A DNA stretch of 64,000 nt. Origin: UBA7236 sp044227505 (GTDB lineage: Bacteria; Bacteroidota; Bacteroidia; Chitinophagales; BACL12). This document shows, piece by piece, positions 31,805 to 40,359 of this stretch; positions within the stretch are counted from its first letter, which is position 1, and every line of letters begins with the position of its first letter. Position numbers and translations under genes: made by a program. The DNA lies in assembly GCA_044227505.1 (NCBI GenBank), contig JBGAWP010000012.1, positions 1 to 64,000 on the forward strand, given 5' to 3'. Under the pieces are notes generated by a model, which did no database searches, had not been told where the DNA came from, and was given only the letters and a program-made list of their open reading frames with translations.

Positions 31805-33139
31805 ATGAAAATCAAACAATTTGAAGATAAAAACCTTGCACATTATTCCTACGTAATAATCGATAAAGGAGAAATTGCTCTTATTGACCCTGCCCGAGAT
31901 CCAAGACCATACTTTGATCTTGCTAAAAAGGAAGGAGCCGTAATAACAACCATTATAGAAACACACCCGCATGCCGATTTTATAAGCAGTCATTTGGAAA
32001 TTCATAAAAAAACCGGTGCTACTATTTATATATGCAAATTAGCAGGAGCGGAATATCCACATCAAACATTCGATGATGGTGATGCAATTATTTTAGGTGA
32101 TGTTGCTTTAAGATCAATAAATACTCCCGGACATTCACCGGATAGTATCAGTATTGTTCTCATTGATTCTGAGGGAAAAGAAAAAGCAGTATTTACCGGA
32201 GATACTTTATTTATTGGTGATTGTGGCCGGCCTGATCTAAGAGAAAAAGCCGGCGCCATTACTGCAACCAGAACAGAGCTGGCAATTCAAATGTATCATT
32301 CTCTTCGCGACAAACTAATGTTGTTATCAGATGATGTATTGGTATATCCTGCACATGGCGCAGGAAGTTTATGTGGCAAAGGATTGAGCGATCAAAAGGT
32401 AAGCACCATCGGTGCAGAAAAACGGGATAACTGGAGTTTAAAGAATATGTCTCAAGAAGAGTTTATAACAGAATTGTTGAGAGATCAACCATTTATTCCT
32501 AAATATTTTACTTATGATGTAGAACTTAATAAAAAAGGTGCTGGATCCTTTGAGGAAAGTATTAATAAAATTCCTAACAGAGAACCTGTTACCTGCCAAA
32601 ATTGTGCAAAATCACTTAATCCTGATATTCTGATCGTTGATACACGTCCACAATTACAATATAAAAAATCACATTTAAAAAATACAATAAACTTGCCGAA
32701 CGACACCAAATTTGAAACCTGGTTAGGAAGTATAGTTGCACCACGTGAAAAATTTTATCTGCTCGCAGAAAACGAAGCAGTATTAAATGAATTGATAGAA
32801 AGAATTGCGAAAATTGGATATGAATCAAATATTGAATTGGCCTTTGTTTCGGAATTCGGTGCCACTAAGTCACCTCTTTTTGATGCAGAGGAATTAAAAA
32901 AGCAGGAAAATGCATTTACCATAGTAGATAAGATCCAAAAAATCTTTAAGAACGCAATAAACATTCCACTATATGAACTTCGGGAACGAGCCGACGAAAT
33001 CCCTGTAAACAAACCAATTGTTGTTCATTGTGCAGGGGGATATCGCAGCGCAGCAGGAAGCAGCATTTTGAAAAACAAATTAAACGGTCATGCAATAATT
33101 TTTGATTTAAGTGAAGCTGTAAAACAATTTCAAAAGTGA
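31805..33139 (+). CDS. Metallo-beta-lactamase/double-rhodanese protein, persulfide dioxygenase type
   Basis: The 444 residues comprise an MBL domain (1-235) with H54-P-H56-A-D58, H110 and D133 in GDTLFIGDCGRPDL. Those are the iron ligands and signature of ETHE1/Blh-type persulfide dioxygenases. Two rhodanese domains follow. The first (about 265-350) lacks the catalytic Cys (YLLAENEA instead). The second (about 370-440) has C409 in CAGGYRS. The predicted reaction is oxidation of glutathione- or bacillithiol-type persulfide to sulfite, with sulfur passed by the rhodanese. It leads the sulfur gene train and overlaps the next gene by 4 nt. Confidence 0.92.
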   Translation: MKIKQFEDKNLAHYSYVIIDKGEIALIDPARDPRPYFDLAKKEGAVITTIIETHPHADFISSHLEIHKKTGATIYICKLAGAEYPHQTFDDGDAIILGDVALRSINTPGHSPDSISIVLIDSEGKEKAVFTGDTLFIGDCGRPDLREKAGAITATRTELAIQMYHSLRDKLMLLSDDVLVYPAHGAGSLCGKGLSDQKVSTIGAEKRDNWSLKNMSQEEFITELLRDQPFIPKYFTYDVELNKKGAGSFEESINKIPNREPVTCQNCAKSLNPDILIVDTRPQLQYKKSHLKNTINLPNDTKFETWLGSIVAPREKFYLLAENEAVLNELIERIAKIGYESNIELAFVSEFGATKSPLFDAEELKKQENAFTIVDKIQKIFKNAINIPLYELRERADEIPVNKPIVVHCAGGYRSAAGSSILKNKLNGHAIIFDLSEAVKQFQK

Positions 33140-33342
33140 ATTTTCTGAAAAAATACAAGCTTGTTATCATAGGTCTATTGCTTGGAGCAGTTGGCGGATA
33201 TCTATATTACCAATACGTGGGATGTTTGAGTGGAACCTGTTCAATAACATCAAACCCCATAAATAGCACACTTTATGGATCGCTTATGGGTGGACTTTTA
33301 TTGAATTTATTTCAAACTAATAGGTCTGAAACAAAAAAATAA
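33136..33342 (+). CDS. DUF6132-type small membrane protein
   Basis: The GTG at 33136 overlaps the previous TGA (GTGA), a translational-coupling arrangement. The 68 residues have one membrane helix (about 9-28), a cysteine pair in GCLSGTCSITSNP, and a second short helix (YGSLMGGLLLNLF). That is the DUF6132 pattern, which accompanies sulfur and rhodanese genes in Bacteroidota. The two cysteines may face the periplasm. Role unknown. Confidence 0.82.
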   Translation: MNFLKKYKLVIIGLLLGAVGGYLYYQYVGCLSGTCSITSNPINSTLYGSLMGGLLLNLFQTNRSETKK

Positions 33343-33349
33343 TAAGATC

Positions 33350-34957
33350 ATGAAAAAAACGGTTCTTATAATTCTTTCGATCTCTATTAATTATTTTACT
33401 AGTCTCGGTCAAGGTGTAAATTTTACTTTGTTGCTAGAACCCTTTACAATTTCAGGTATTCCAGGAGTACAATCTTATGCCTATGGACAATTTGAAGATA
33501 AATGGCTGATAGTGGGCGGTAGAATTGATGGACTACATCAAAGGCAACCCTTTTCATCATTTGATATATTGGGTGAAAATAAAAAACTTCTTGTTATTGC
33601 ACCACAAACTGGCCAGTTTTGGGAAGCTCCACTTCTTAGTCTTCCAATATCAATTCAGGAGCAATTAAGTTCCACGAATATGGAATATTTTCAACAGGAT
33701 AGTATTTTATATTGCATTGGCGGTTATGGATATAGCAACACATCCGCCGATCATATCACTTATAATTCATTAACTGCAATTAATGTCCCTTTGGTAATAA
33801 ATGCAATAATAAACGGAATGGATTTCAGCACCGGTTTTCGCCAAATAACAGATCCACAATTTGCTGTAACCGGTGGTAGTCTTGATAAGATCAACAATAC
33901 CTGGTATATATTCGGAGGTCAAAAATTTGATGGTAGTTATAATCCGATGAATCACCCTACATTCACTCAGGAATACACCAATCAGATAAGAAGGTTTAAA
34001 TTAAATGATAATGGAACAGATATTATAATCACACATTTTCCCGACCTCACTGATGCAGAAAACCTACATAGACGAGATCTTAATGTGGTTCCGCAAATAT
34101 TGCCAAATGGCGAAGAAGGAATTACAGCTTTTTCCGGAGTATTTCAACAGGATGTTGATTTACCTTTTTTAAATTGCGTAAATATTGACAGTAACGGATA
34201 TACTGTAAATGACACATTTTCACAGTACTACAATCATTATCACTGTGCTGGATTACCCATGTATAGTGAAACAGAAAATGCCATGCATACCATCTTTTTT
34301 GGCGGTATTTCACAATTTTACGAAAGTGGGGGGATATTAATTCAGGATGATAATGTTCCTTTTGTGAAAACTATTGCACGTGTTACACGAAATGAGAGTG
34401 GCTTAATGACAGAATTTAAAATGCCCGTTGAAATGCCCGAACTATCGGGAAGCAGTGCAGAATTGATACTCACACAAAACATTCCTGTATATAATAATAA
34501 TGTAATACAATTTGATGCATTAATGGAAGATACATCACTGGTAGGGTATATATTCGGAGGTATTAACAGCACTGATGAAAATATATTTTTCACTAATACA
34601 GGTACAGAAAGCATAGCTAATACAACTTTATATAAAGTATATGTGATAAAGAATATTCCTGTTGAGATAGCATCATCAAATGCGGAAAATTCAGGTTCAC
34701 TTCAAATGCAAATATATCCAAATCCGAGCGATGGCAAATTTGTTATAAAATTTAATCTAAGAAACAAATCTGACATTACATTGACTGTAAATGACCTGGA
34801 TGGAAATGAAATAAAAAGACAAACATTTAATACGTTGCCTGCAGGAGAAAATAGATTGATCTATACAACGGGGGCAGAACTAAAGGATGCAATTTATATT
34901 ATAACAATAGAAACTCCTTATGAAAGAACAACTCAAAAGGTCAATTTAACACGATGA
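33350..34957 (+). CDS. Secreted kelch-like beta-propeller protein with T9SS sorting domain
   Basis: The 535 residues begin with a signal peptide (MKKTVLIILSISINYFTSLG). Several kelch-type repeats follow (WLIVGGRIDG, LYCIGGYGYS, WYIFGGQKFDG, GYIFGGINS). The last 85 residues are a type A T9SS sorting domain (QIYPNPSDGKFVIKF, AGENRLIYTTGA). It would be exported and placed on the surface or released. Its position between DUF6132 and a rhodanese gene, 7 nt after the former, breaks the otherwise sulfur-related run, and I have no explanation for it. Confidence 0.85.
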   Translation: MKKTVLIILSISINYFTSLGQGVNFTLLLEPFTISGIPGVQSYAYGQFEDKWLIVGGRIDGLHQRQPFSSFDILGENKKLLVIAPQTGQFWEAPLLSLPISIQEQLSSTNMEYFQQDSILYCIGGYGYSNTSADHITYNSLTAINVPLVINAIINGMDFSTGFRQITDPQFAVTGGSLDKINNTWYIFGGQKFDGSYNPMNHPTFTQEYTNQIRRFKLNDNGTDIIITHFPDLTDAENLHRRDLNVVPQILPNGEEGITAFSGVFQQDVDLPFLNCVNIDSNGYTVNDTFSQYYNHYHCAGLPMYSETENAMHTIFFGGISQFYESGGILIQDDNVPFVKTIARVTRNESGLMTEFKMPVEMPELSGSSAELILTQNIPVYNNNVIQFDALMEDTSLVGYIFGGINSTDENIFFTNTGTESIANTTLYKVYVIKNIPVEIASSNAENSGSLQMQIYPNPSDGKFVIKFNLRNKSDITLTVNDLDGNEIKRQTFNTLPAGENRLIYTTGAELKDAIYIITIETPYERTTQKVNLTR

Positions 34958-35024
34958 TCATAATAAAAATTCGTAATAAAATTTCAATCAAAAAAAATAA
35001 TAAAAAATCAAAAAAACAAACAAA

Positions 35025-35309
35025 ATGAATATCGTAACTATTCTCAAAGAAAAAAATGCAAAGATTATTGATGTGAGAACTCCTGTAGAATTTATGAGCG
35101 GTAATGTACCCGGATCTGTTAACATTCCTTTACAGGAAATTCCAATGCGCGTTGAAGAATTAAAAGAGATAAAAACCCCTATCGTGTTGTGTTGCGCTTC
35201 CGGCAACAGAAGCGGACAGGCACAAAGGTTTCTTTCTCAGCTTGGAATTGAATGTTATAATGGAGGCTCATGGTTAGATGTAAATTATTATTATTCATTA
35301 ACAGTTTAA
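35025..35309 (+). CDS. Single-domain rhodanese
   Basis: The 94 residues are one compact rhodanese domain: IIDVRTPVEFMSGNVPGSVNIPL at the start and the active loop C57-A-S-G-N-R-S. The expected activity is sulfur transfer from a persulfide to a thiol acceptor. It stands 10 nt before the peroxiredoxin gene, with which it is surely co-transcribed. It is cytoplasmic, with no signal peptide. Confidence 0.93.
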   Translation: MNIVTILKEKNAKIIDVRTPVEFMSGNVPGSVNIPLQEIPMRVEELKEIKTPIVLCCASGNRSGQAQRFLSQLGIECYNGGSWLDVNYYYSLTV

Positions 35310-35319
35310 AATAAATATT

Positions 35320-36009
35320 ATGGATGCAAATGATCAAGTAGTGGCAATGCCACGAATTGGAGATAAAGCTCCCGCATTTAAAGCAGTAACTACACAAGGT
35401 GAAATAAATTTTCCGGAAGATTATAAAGGTAAATGGGTGATTTTTTTTAGTCACCCTGCCGACTTTACCCCAGTTTGCACTTCCGAATTTATGACCTTCG
35501 CGAAGTTAGAATCAGAATTTAATGCCCTGAATTGTCAATTAGTTGGCTTATCGGTTGATGGACTATTCAGTCATATCGCCTGGCTGAGAACTATCAAAGA
35601 TAAGATCGAATATAAGGGTATGAAAAATATGGAGGTTAAATTTCCATTAATTGAAGACATAACAATGGATGTTGCAAAAAAATACGGCATGATCCAACCC
35701 GGTGAAAGTTCAACTAAAGCAGTGAGAGCGGTATTTTTTATTGATCCCAAAGGTATGATCCGTGCAATTATTTATTACCCGCTTTCTTTAGGTAGAAATT
35801 TTGACGAATTAAAACGCGCCCTTATTGCTATGCAAACAGCAGATAAACACAGTATAGCAACACCGGCTGACTGGATGCCGGGAGATGATGTAATTATTCC
35901 GCCAGCAGGTTCTTGTGGAGTTGCCAAAGAACGAATGGAATCAAAAAACGGAATGACTTGTCACGACTGGTTTTTCTGTACTAAACCATTAGCCAAAGAA
36001 TTGGTATAA
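35320..36009 (+). CDS. Peroxiredoxin (archaeal-type/Prx6-like)
   Basis: The 229 residues hold the peroxidatic site P47-x-x-T50-x-x-C53 in HPADFTPVCTSEF. Two C-terminal cysteines, C214 and C220, lie in CHDWFFC, matching the resolving pair of archaeal-type thioredoxin peroxidases. It reduces hydrogen peroxide and organic or persulfide peroxides, taking electrons from thioredoxin, which is encoded at 37839. It sits between two rhodanese genes, suggesting thiol/persulfide stress defence. Confidence 0.94.
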   Translation: MDANDQVVAMPRIGDKAPAFKAVTTQGEINFPEDYKGKWVIFFSHPADFTPVCTSEFMTFAKLESEFNALNCQLVGLSVDGLFSHIAWLRTIKDKIEYKGMKNMEVKFPLIEDITMDVAKKYGMIQPGESSTKAVRAVFFIDPKGMIRAIIYYPLSLGRNFDELKRALIAMQTADKHSIATPADWMPGDDVIIPPAGSCGVAKERMESKNGMTCHDWFFCTKPLAKELV

Positions 36010-36032
36010 ATCAATAAAAAACTAAATAAAAA

Positions 36033-36350
36033 ATGTTAGAGACTTTAAAAAAAATATTCGGTATAGGTCCCAAGGTGGATTATGCCGAACTTATAAAGAA
36101 GGGTGCTGTAATTTTAGATGTTCGCAGTAAGGGAGAATATGGAAGCGGACATATAAAAGGTTCAATGAATATTGCCGTTGATCAATTAAGTAGTAATCTC
36201 CAAAAATTAAAAGATAAAAATAAACCCGTTATTACCTGTTGCGCATCCGGAATGCGGAGTGCCTCGGCTAAAAGTATATTAAAAGCAAACGGTTATACGG
36301 AAGTTTATAACGGTGGCAGTTGGATAAGTTTACGAAATAAGTTGTCATAA
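36033..36350 (+). CDS. Single-domain rhodanese with N-terminal helix
   Basis: The 105 residues begin with an extra amphipathic helix (LETLKKIFGIGPKVDYAELI), then the rhodanese core AVILDVRSKGEYGSGHIKGS and the active loop C70-A-S-G-M-R-S. It starts 23 nt after the peroxiredoxin stop. The substrate is presumed to be a low-molecular-weight persulfide or thiosulfate. It is a paralogue of the 94-residue protein at 35025. Confidence 0.92.
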   Translation: MLETLKKIFGIGPKVDYAELIKKGAVILDVRSKGEYGSGHIKGSMNIAVDQLSSNLQKLKDKNKPVITCCASGMRSASAKSILKANGYTEVYNGGSWISLRNKLS

Positions 36351-36376
36351 TGTAAAATTGGATTACTTTATAAGTT

Positions 36377-36607
36377 ATGACCTCAATTTTCAGTGATATA
36401 AAAATCCCTTTGCTCCTTAGTTTAACCATCGGATTGGCTCCCTTTTTTCCGGAGCCACATATATGGGGTAAATTACGGTGGATAGCCGGCGGAGCAAATG
36501 GAATGCAGCCAATGGATTGGTTTGATGTCGCATTGCACGGATTACCATGGTTATGGTTAATTATAATGTTGATTATCAAGGGATATGAAACTTTAAATAA
36601 AAAATAA
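36377..36607 (+). CDS. Small two-TM protein of the LGLAPF-PEPH type
   Basis: The 76 residues have membrane segments at about 9-24 and 50-66, with the conserved motif GLAPFFPEPHIWGKLRWIAGG between them. I recall similar small proteins in Bacteroidota and other phyla, often mislabelled as transporters; they are far too short for that. Its place between rhodanese and Dps genes suggests a role in redox or sulfur stress, without further support. Confidence 0.6.
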   Translation: MTSIFSDIKIPLLLSLTIGLAPFFPEPHIWGKLRWIAGGANGMQPMDWFDVALHGLPWLWLIIMLIIKGYETLNKK

Positions 36608-36655
36608 ACCTTATTCTAAAGGTATCTATTACTACTAACTTAAATTTTTTATTAT

Positions 36656-37123
36656 ATGAATTCCATAGGATTAAATAAAACCAAAAGCAAATCCCTGGCC
36701 GGCAAATTAAATGAACTTTTAGCCGATTATATGGTATTTTATCAGAATACAAGAGGATTACATTGGAATATTAAAGGAGAGAAGTTTTTCGAATTGCATT
36801 TAAAATTTGAAGAATTATATACTAACCTTTTACTAAAGGTGGACGAAGTAGCAGAAAGAATACTTACACTTGGCGCAGTTCCGCTTCACACATTTGAAGA
36901 TTATAAAAAAACGGCCCAAATTGCTGGCATTAAAGATGTTTCAGATGGCAAGGAAGGTGTGAAAAGCATTTTGAAATCATTGGAGATCCTGATCGTAAAA
37001 CAGCGGATAATTCTAGCCCTTGCAGCAGATGCCGGTGATGAAGGAACAAACGCATTAATGAGCGATTATATTCGTGAACAGGAAAAAATGGTTTGGATGT
37101 ACTCCTCCTACCTCAATAAATAA
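36656..37123 (+). CDS. dps: Dps-family ferroxidase/DNA-binding mini-ferritin
   Basis: The 155 residues show the Dps ferroxidase signature: H36 in GLHWNIKG, H48 in FFELHLKFEELY, D63 and E67 in KVDEVAERI. Those ligands bridge two subunits of the dodecamer. The protein stores iron and consumes peroxide, protecting DNA. A lysine-rich N-terminus (NKTKSKSLAGK) could bind DNA. It is 2 nt upstream of the small membrane gene at 37126. Confidence 0.94.
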   Translation: MNSIGLNKTKSKSLAGKLNELLADYMVFYQNTRGLHWNIKGEKFFELHLKFEELYTNLLLKVDEVAERILTLGAVPLHTFEDYKKTAQIAGIKDVSDGKEGVKSILKSLEILIVKQRIILALAADAGDEGTNALMSDYIREQEKMVWMYSSYLNK

Positions 37124-37125
37124 AT

Positions 37126-37374
37126 ATGAAAGAAAAAATATTAACCGGCTGGAATTTTCAGAGGGTCCTTTTTCTTGTTTTAGGGGGAATAATTTTATTC
37201 ACAGCCATTCCAAAAGCCGATTGGATAAGTATTGTTTTTGGCGGATACTTTTTTTCCATGGGACTGTTTGCATTTGGTTGCGCCGCAGGAAATTGTTATA
37301 ACAAAATTCCGGAAAACAAAACGGAGGCCTCAAAAACAGAATTAAATGATATTATTTACGAAGAAATTAAATAA
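37126..37374 (+). CDS. Small membrane protein, DUF2892-like
   Basis: The 82 residues have two membrane segments (about 13-27 and 33-50). The stretch GGYFFSMGLFAFGCAAGNCYN ends in two cysteines near the membrane face, and the tail is charged. The layout recalls DUF2892/YgaP-type proteins next to sulfur-transfer genes. It is co-transcribed with dps (2 nt) and the OsmC gene (9 nt). Function unknown; the Cys pair may be redox-active. Confidence 0.62.
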   Translation: MKEKILTGWNFQRVLFLVLGGIILFTAIPKADWISIVFGGYFFSMGLFAFGCAAGNCYNKIPENKTEASKTELNDIIYEEIK

Positions 37375-37383
37375 AAAATAACG

Positions 37384-37839
37384 ATGGAACCGCATTATTA
37401 TAACGTAGAAATTAATTGGAATACAGATCGCAAAGGAATGATGTGTTCCCCCGAACTGAATTTATCAAATGGCAATATAAACAGTTGTATTGAAGTTGCA
37501 ACTCCTCCGGAATTTCCAAAGGGAATGCCAGGTATATGGTCGCCTGAGCATTTGTTCACCGCATCGGTGAGCTCCTGTTTAATGACCACCTTTTTAGCAA
37601 TTGCTGAGAATTCAAAATTAGAATTTCAAAACTTCCATTGCAACGCAAAAGGTAAGTTGGAACAAATAGATGGAAAATTCATGATGAGTGAAATAATTCT
37701 CGAGCCAATAGTAACTATAAATCAGGAAGCTGATCGAGAAAAAGCAGAAAGAGTTATTCAAAAATCAGAAGCCGCATGTTTGATCTCCAATTCCATTAAA
37801 TCGAAAGTAACACTCATTTCAAAAATAATTGTGAAATAA
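37384..37839 (+). CDS. OsmC/Ohr-family thiol peroxidase
   Basis: The 151 residues carry the two catalytic cysteines of the family: C65 in SVSSCLMTTF and C132 in EAACLISNSI. They include FTASVSSC and the central strand FQNFHCNAKGKL. OsmC-type enzymes reduce organic hydroperoxides using dithiol donors. The gene overlaps the thioredoxin gene by one base (TAATG), so the two products are made together. Confidence 0.93.
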   Translation: MEPHYYNVEINWNTDRKGMMCSPELNLSNGNINSCIEVATPPEFPKGMPGIWSPEHLFTASVSSCLMTTFLAIAENSKLEFQNFHCNAKGKLEQIDGKFMMSEIILEPIVTINQEADREKAERVIQKSEAACLISNSIKSKVTLISKIIVK

Positions 37840-38141
37840 TGTCAAATTCATTTTCAGACCTCATAAAAGGCGACATCCCGGTACTGGTAGATTTTTCTGC
37901 CGAATGGTGTGGACCTTGCAAAATGATGAAACCAATTTTAGAGGAATTAAAATCCAAAATTGGCGATAAAGCAAAGATCATAAAAATAGATGTAGATAAG
38001 AATCCACAGGTTTCTGAAGCATACCGGATTCAAGGTGTGCCAACTCTTATTCTCTTTAAAAATGGGGAAATTAAATGGAGGCAATCAGGAGTTTTATCTG
38101 CCAATGCACTACAACAAATAATTAATCAACACTCAAATTAA
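37839..38141 (+). CDS. trxA: Thioredoxin
   Basis: The 100 residues contain the active site W23-C24-G-P-C27, cis-Pro motif GVPTLILF and the standard fold. There is no signal peptide, so it is cytoplasmic. It likely recycles the peroxiredoxin at 35320 and the OsmC protein just upstream, whose stop codon it overlaps. Its gene order, OsmC-Trx-rhodanese, fits persulfide and peroxide defence. Confidence 0.95.
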   Translation: MSNSFSDLIKGDIPVLVDFSAEWCGPCKMMKPILEELKSKIGDKAKIIKIDVDKNPQVSEAYRIQGVPTLILFKNGEIKWRQSGVLSANALQQIINQHSN

Positions 38142-38147
38142 AATTCA

Positions 38148-38582
38148 ATGAAAAATTACAGTATTCTTTTTTTATCTCTTTTTGTTTTCATTTTTATTGG
38201 TTGCACTAATAGTCAGGTAACCGAAACAAACACAACCACTTCGGAAACTACAAGCCAAACTATAAAAACAGATCTGACTGCGGGAGAATTCGAAACAAAT
38301 CTTAAAAACAACCCAAATGCGCCGTTAATTGATGTACGCACTGCGGAAGAGTTTTCCGAAGGTCATTTACAAAATGCGATCAATATCGATTGGAACCTAA
38401 ACAGTTTTGCAACACAAATTTCAGCTTTGGATAAAACCAAACCTGTTTATGTGTATTGCCTGAGTGGAAAACGCAGCGGTGCCGCAGCTGATAAAATGCG
38501 TGCTGATGGGTTCACAGAGGTATATGAACTTGCAGGTGGTATAAAACAATGGCAGGCAGAAAACCGCCCTGTGGTTAAATAA
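38148..38582 (+). CDS. Periplasmic rhodanese lipoprotein
   Basis: The 144 residues start with a lipoprotein signal peptide whose lipobox is I-F-I-G-C19. A Thr/Ser-rich linker (VTETNTTTSETTSQT) leads to a rhodanese domain at about 40-140 with active loop C104-L-S-G-K-R-S. It is the only exported member of the sulfur-transfer set and would face the periplasm or the cell surface. It ends the operon; a bidirectional terminator follows at 38599. Confidence 0.92.
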   Translation: MKNYSILFLSLFVFIFIGCTNSQVTETNTTTSETTSQTIKTDLTAGEFETNLKNNPNAPLIDVRTAEEFSEGHLQNAINIDWNLNSFATQISALDKTKPVYVYCLSGKRSGAAADKMRADGFTEVYELAGGIKQWQAENRPVVK

Positions 38583-38598
38583 TAAAAAAATAAAAAAG

Positions 38599-38649
38599 TC
38601 CTCCAAATCATTTTCCATAATTGTTAAATGATTTGGGGGATTTTCTTTT
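38599..38649. terminator. Bidirectional terminator between convergent genes
   Basis: TCCTCCAAATCATTT and AAATGATTTGGGGGA (38599-38640) form a 15-bp stem with G-T pairs and a 12-nt loop. T runs lie on both sides: TTTTCTTTT on the plus strand, and TTTTTTATTTTTTT on the minus strand. It closes the rhodanese operon and the leftward lipoprotein gene at 38658. Confidence 0.88.
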
Positions 38650-38657
38650 GGTAATGA

Positions 38658-40274
38658 TCAAATCTCCTCCGCCCTATTTAATGTTGCTGCTATTGCCTTC
38701 AATTCACCCTTTGTAGCAGGAATAAATTCCAGATCCTTTTCCCTTGCATTAGATGTTATGGATTTCTTCAAACAATAATAAAATTGTCCATCAACATTTT
38801 TAATTCCGAATATCGTTATTGGTTCATCTTTTAATACATTTTTGAAAGTCATGGCACCAATTGATTTTTGTCCTTTCATCACAGCATTATAATTATCAAA
38901 TACGATTGAATAATCTACCTCTTCATTAGCAGCTAAAGCAATGGTATAATTAGTTTTTGGCTCTTCAATTTTTATAAACCGATCACAATTGATCCAACCT
39001 ATATTGATTGAAAATAATAAAGCATAGGAAATGGCTGAAGCGTTCATATACCTTGAAATTGTATCGGATGGAGGCACTAAACAATCAATGTTATTCACTT
39101 TTGTGACATTTACCGTTTGGTCGTTGTAAAAGGAGCCGTTAAACCATTTGTCCCTTTTTGTATTTTTCCTTTTCTGGTTAAAAGTATCGTTGGCAGTCAC
39201 TCCAAATAAAAACTCCTCGTCCTCCAAAGTAAAAACAAAAGGCAATTCAATTTTAACATCAACCGCAACATCATTTTCAAACCCTGGTTTCCAATTGGGC
39301 ATTTTTTTAAGCATGTCTACCACTGCTTCATCACATCCATAACCGAGAGTATTCTCCAGTTGAATATTTCTGATGGTTCCTGAATCTGTAACTATAAAAG
39401 AGGCTGATATCGTGCCTTGAACCAGTGCATCTCTGGCTTCAAGCGGATATTGAAGTTGTGTATTGAACCAAATACGCATGTCAATATTTCCACCATTAAA
39501 TTCAGGCATTTTATCACATGCGGTATAAAGTGTATTTGTGGGGTCACCATAATATTTAGTGTTATTCTGTCCATAAATTACCGGGTCAGGGGAATTTGAA
39601 TACTGCAACTCCCAAATAATATTTCCATCTGTATCCGTTATTCCGTCAAATATTTGCATATTATTATCAGGAGTATTATTTACAAATTCTATAACCAGTT
39701 TTTTATCCGGAGCAACTTCACAAGGAAGACCACCTGCAAAGGCTTCGAGATATAACATCCCTCCCGATTCCAATAATGCTTCAGGGGTATTACAACTTAA
39801 TTTCGATAACAAAATATCTTCCATTTTATAATATTCTGTCATTCGGAAATCTATTTGTCCTCTTGCAGGTAAACCCGACATTTTATATACAAAAGCATTT
39901 GCAGGTATAAATATTTTTGTCCCTTCTTCACCGATTATTTCGGCTTCGGCATTACACTCAAATAAAAAGGTTTCCTGATTTTTTTGGAAAGCATGATAGA
40001 TCGCTTCAAGACCAATAAATTGTTCATCTCGTGGCGCAGGAACATCTTCATATCTCTCTCTTGGAATTGGATCGTAGTTTTCAAATCGATCATGTTCAGC
40101 AACAATGATAAGTTTGGCCTTATCATTCATTGTATCAACCACCAGGTGCTGTTGTACTTCAGCCAGCGGAGCAGGGATAGCTTCCTGTTGAATCTGGGAT
40201 TGTTCCTTCTCATTAGAATTAGCACACCCAAAAACAAAGAAAAAAGCGAGAGGGGTAAAAAGTATGGATCTCAT
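38658..40274 (-). CDS. Lipoprotein with an internal TonB-C-like segment
   Basis: The 538 residues start with a lipoprotein signal (lipobox F-V-F-G-C17). About residues 60-235 form an N-terminal beta-rich domain with IPANAFVYKMSG, a motif seen in other Bacteroidota lipoproteins. A TonB C-terminal-like segment (about 280-345; YPLEARDALVQGTISASFIV and NWKPG) sits in the middle of the chain rather than at the end. A further 180 residues follow. No transmembrane anchor beyond the lipid is seen, so it is not a normal TonB. Envelope role inferred. Confidence 0.8.
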   Translation of the reverse strand: MRSILFTPLAFFFVFGCANSNEKEQSQIQQEAIPAPLAEVQQHLVVDTMNDKAKLIIVAEHDRFENYDPIPRERYEDVPAPRDEQFIGLEAIYHAFQKNQETFLFECNAEAEIIGEEGTKIFIPANAFVYKMSGLPARGQIDFRMTEYYKMEDILLSKLSCNTPEALLESGGMLYLEAFAGGLPCEVAPDKKLVIEFVNNTPDNNMQIFDGITDTDGNIIWELQYSNSPDPVIYGQNNTKYYGDPTNTLYTACDKMPEFNGGNIDMRIWFNTQLQYPLEARDALVQGTISASFIVTDSGTIRNIQLENTLGYGCDEAVVDMLKKMPNWKPGFENDVAVDVKIELPFVFTLEDEEFLFGVTANDTFNQKRKNTKRDKWFNGSFYNDQTVNVTKVNNIDCLVPPSDTISRYMNASAISYALLFSINIGWINCDRFIKIEEPKTNYTIALAANEEVDYSIVFDNYNAVMKGQKSIGAMTFKNVLKDEPITIFGIKNVDGQFYYCLKKSITSNAREKDLEFIPATKGELKAIAATLNRAEEI

Positions 40275-40359
40275 AAAGTGGTATTTATAACACTAGATTC
40301 CCGAAAACCGGAAATTCCATACTTAACGTCAAAAATATCTCCTCTTGTATACAAGAACA

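Noticed and set aside
31955..31990. MBL motif HPHADF lacking the usual final His
   Set aside because: The persulfide dioxygenase branch binds a single iron through H54, H110 and D133, so the missing His is not a defect.
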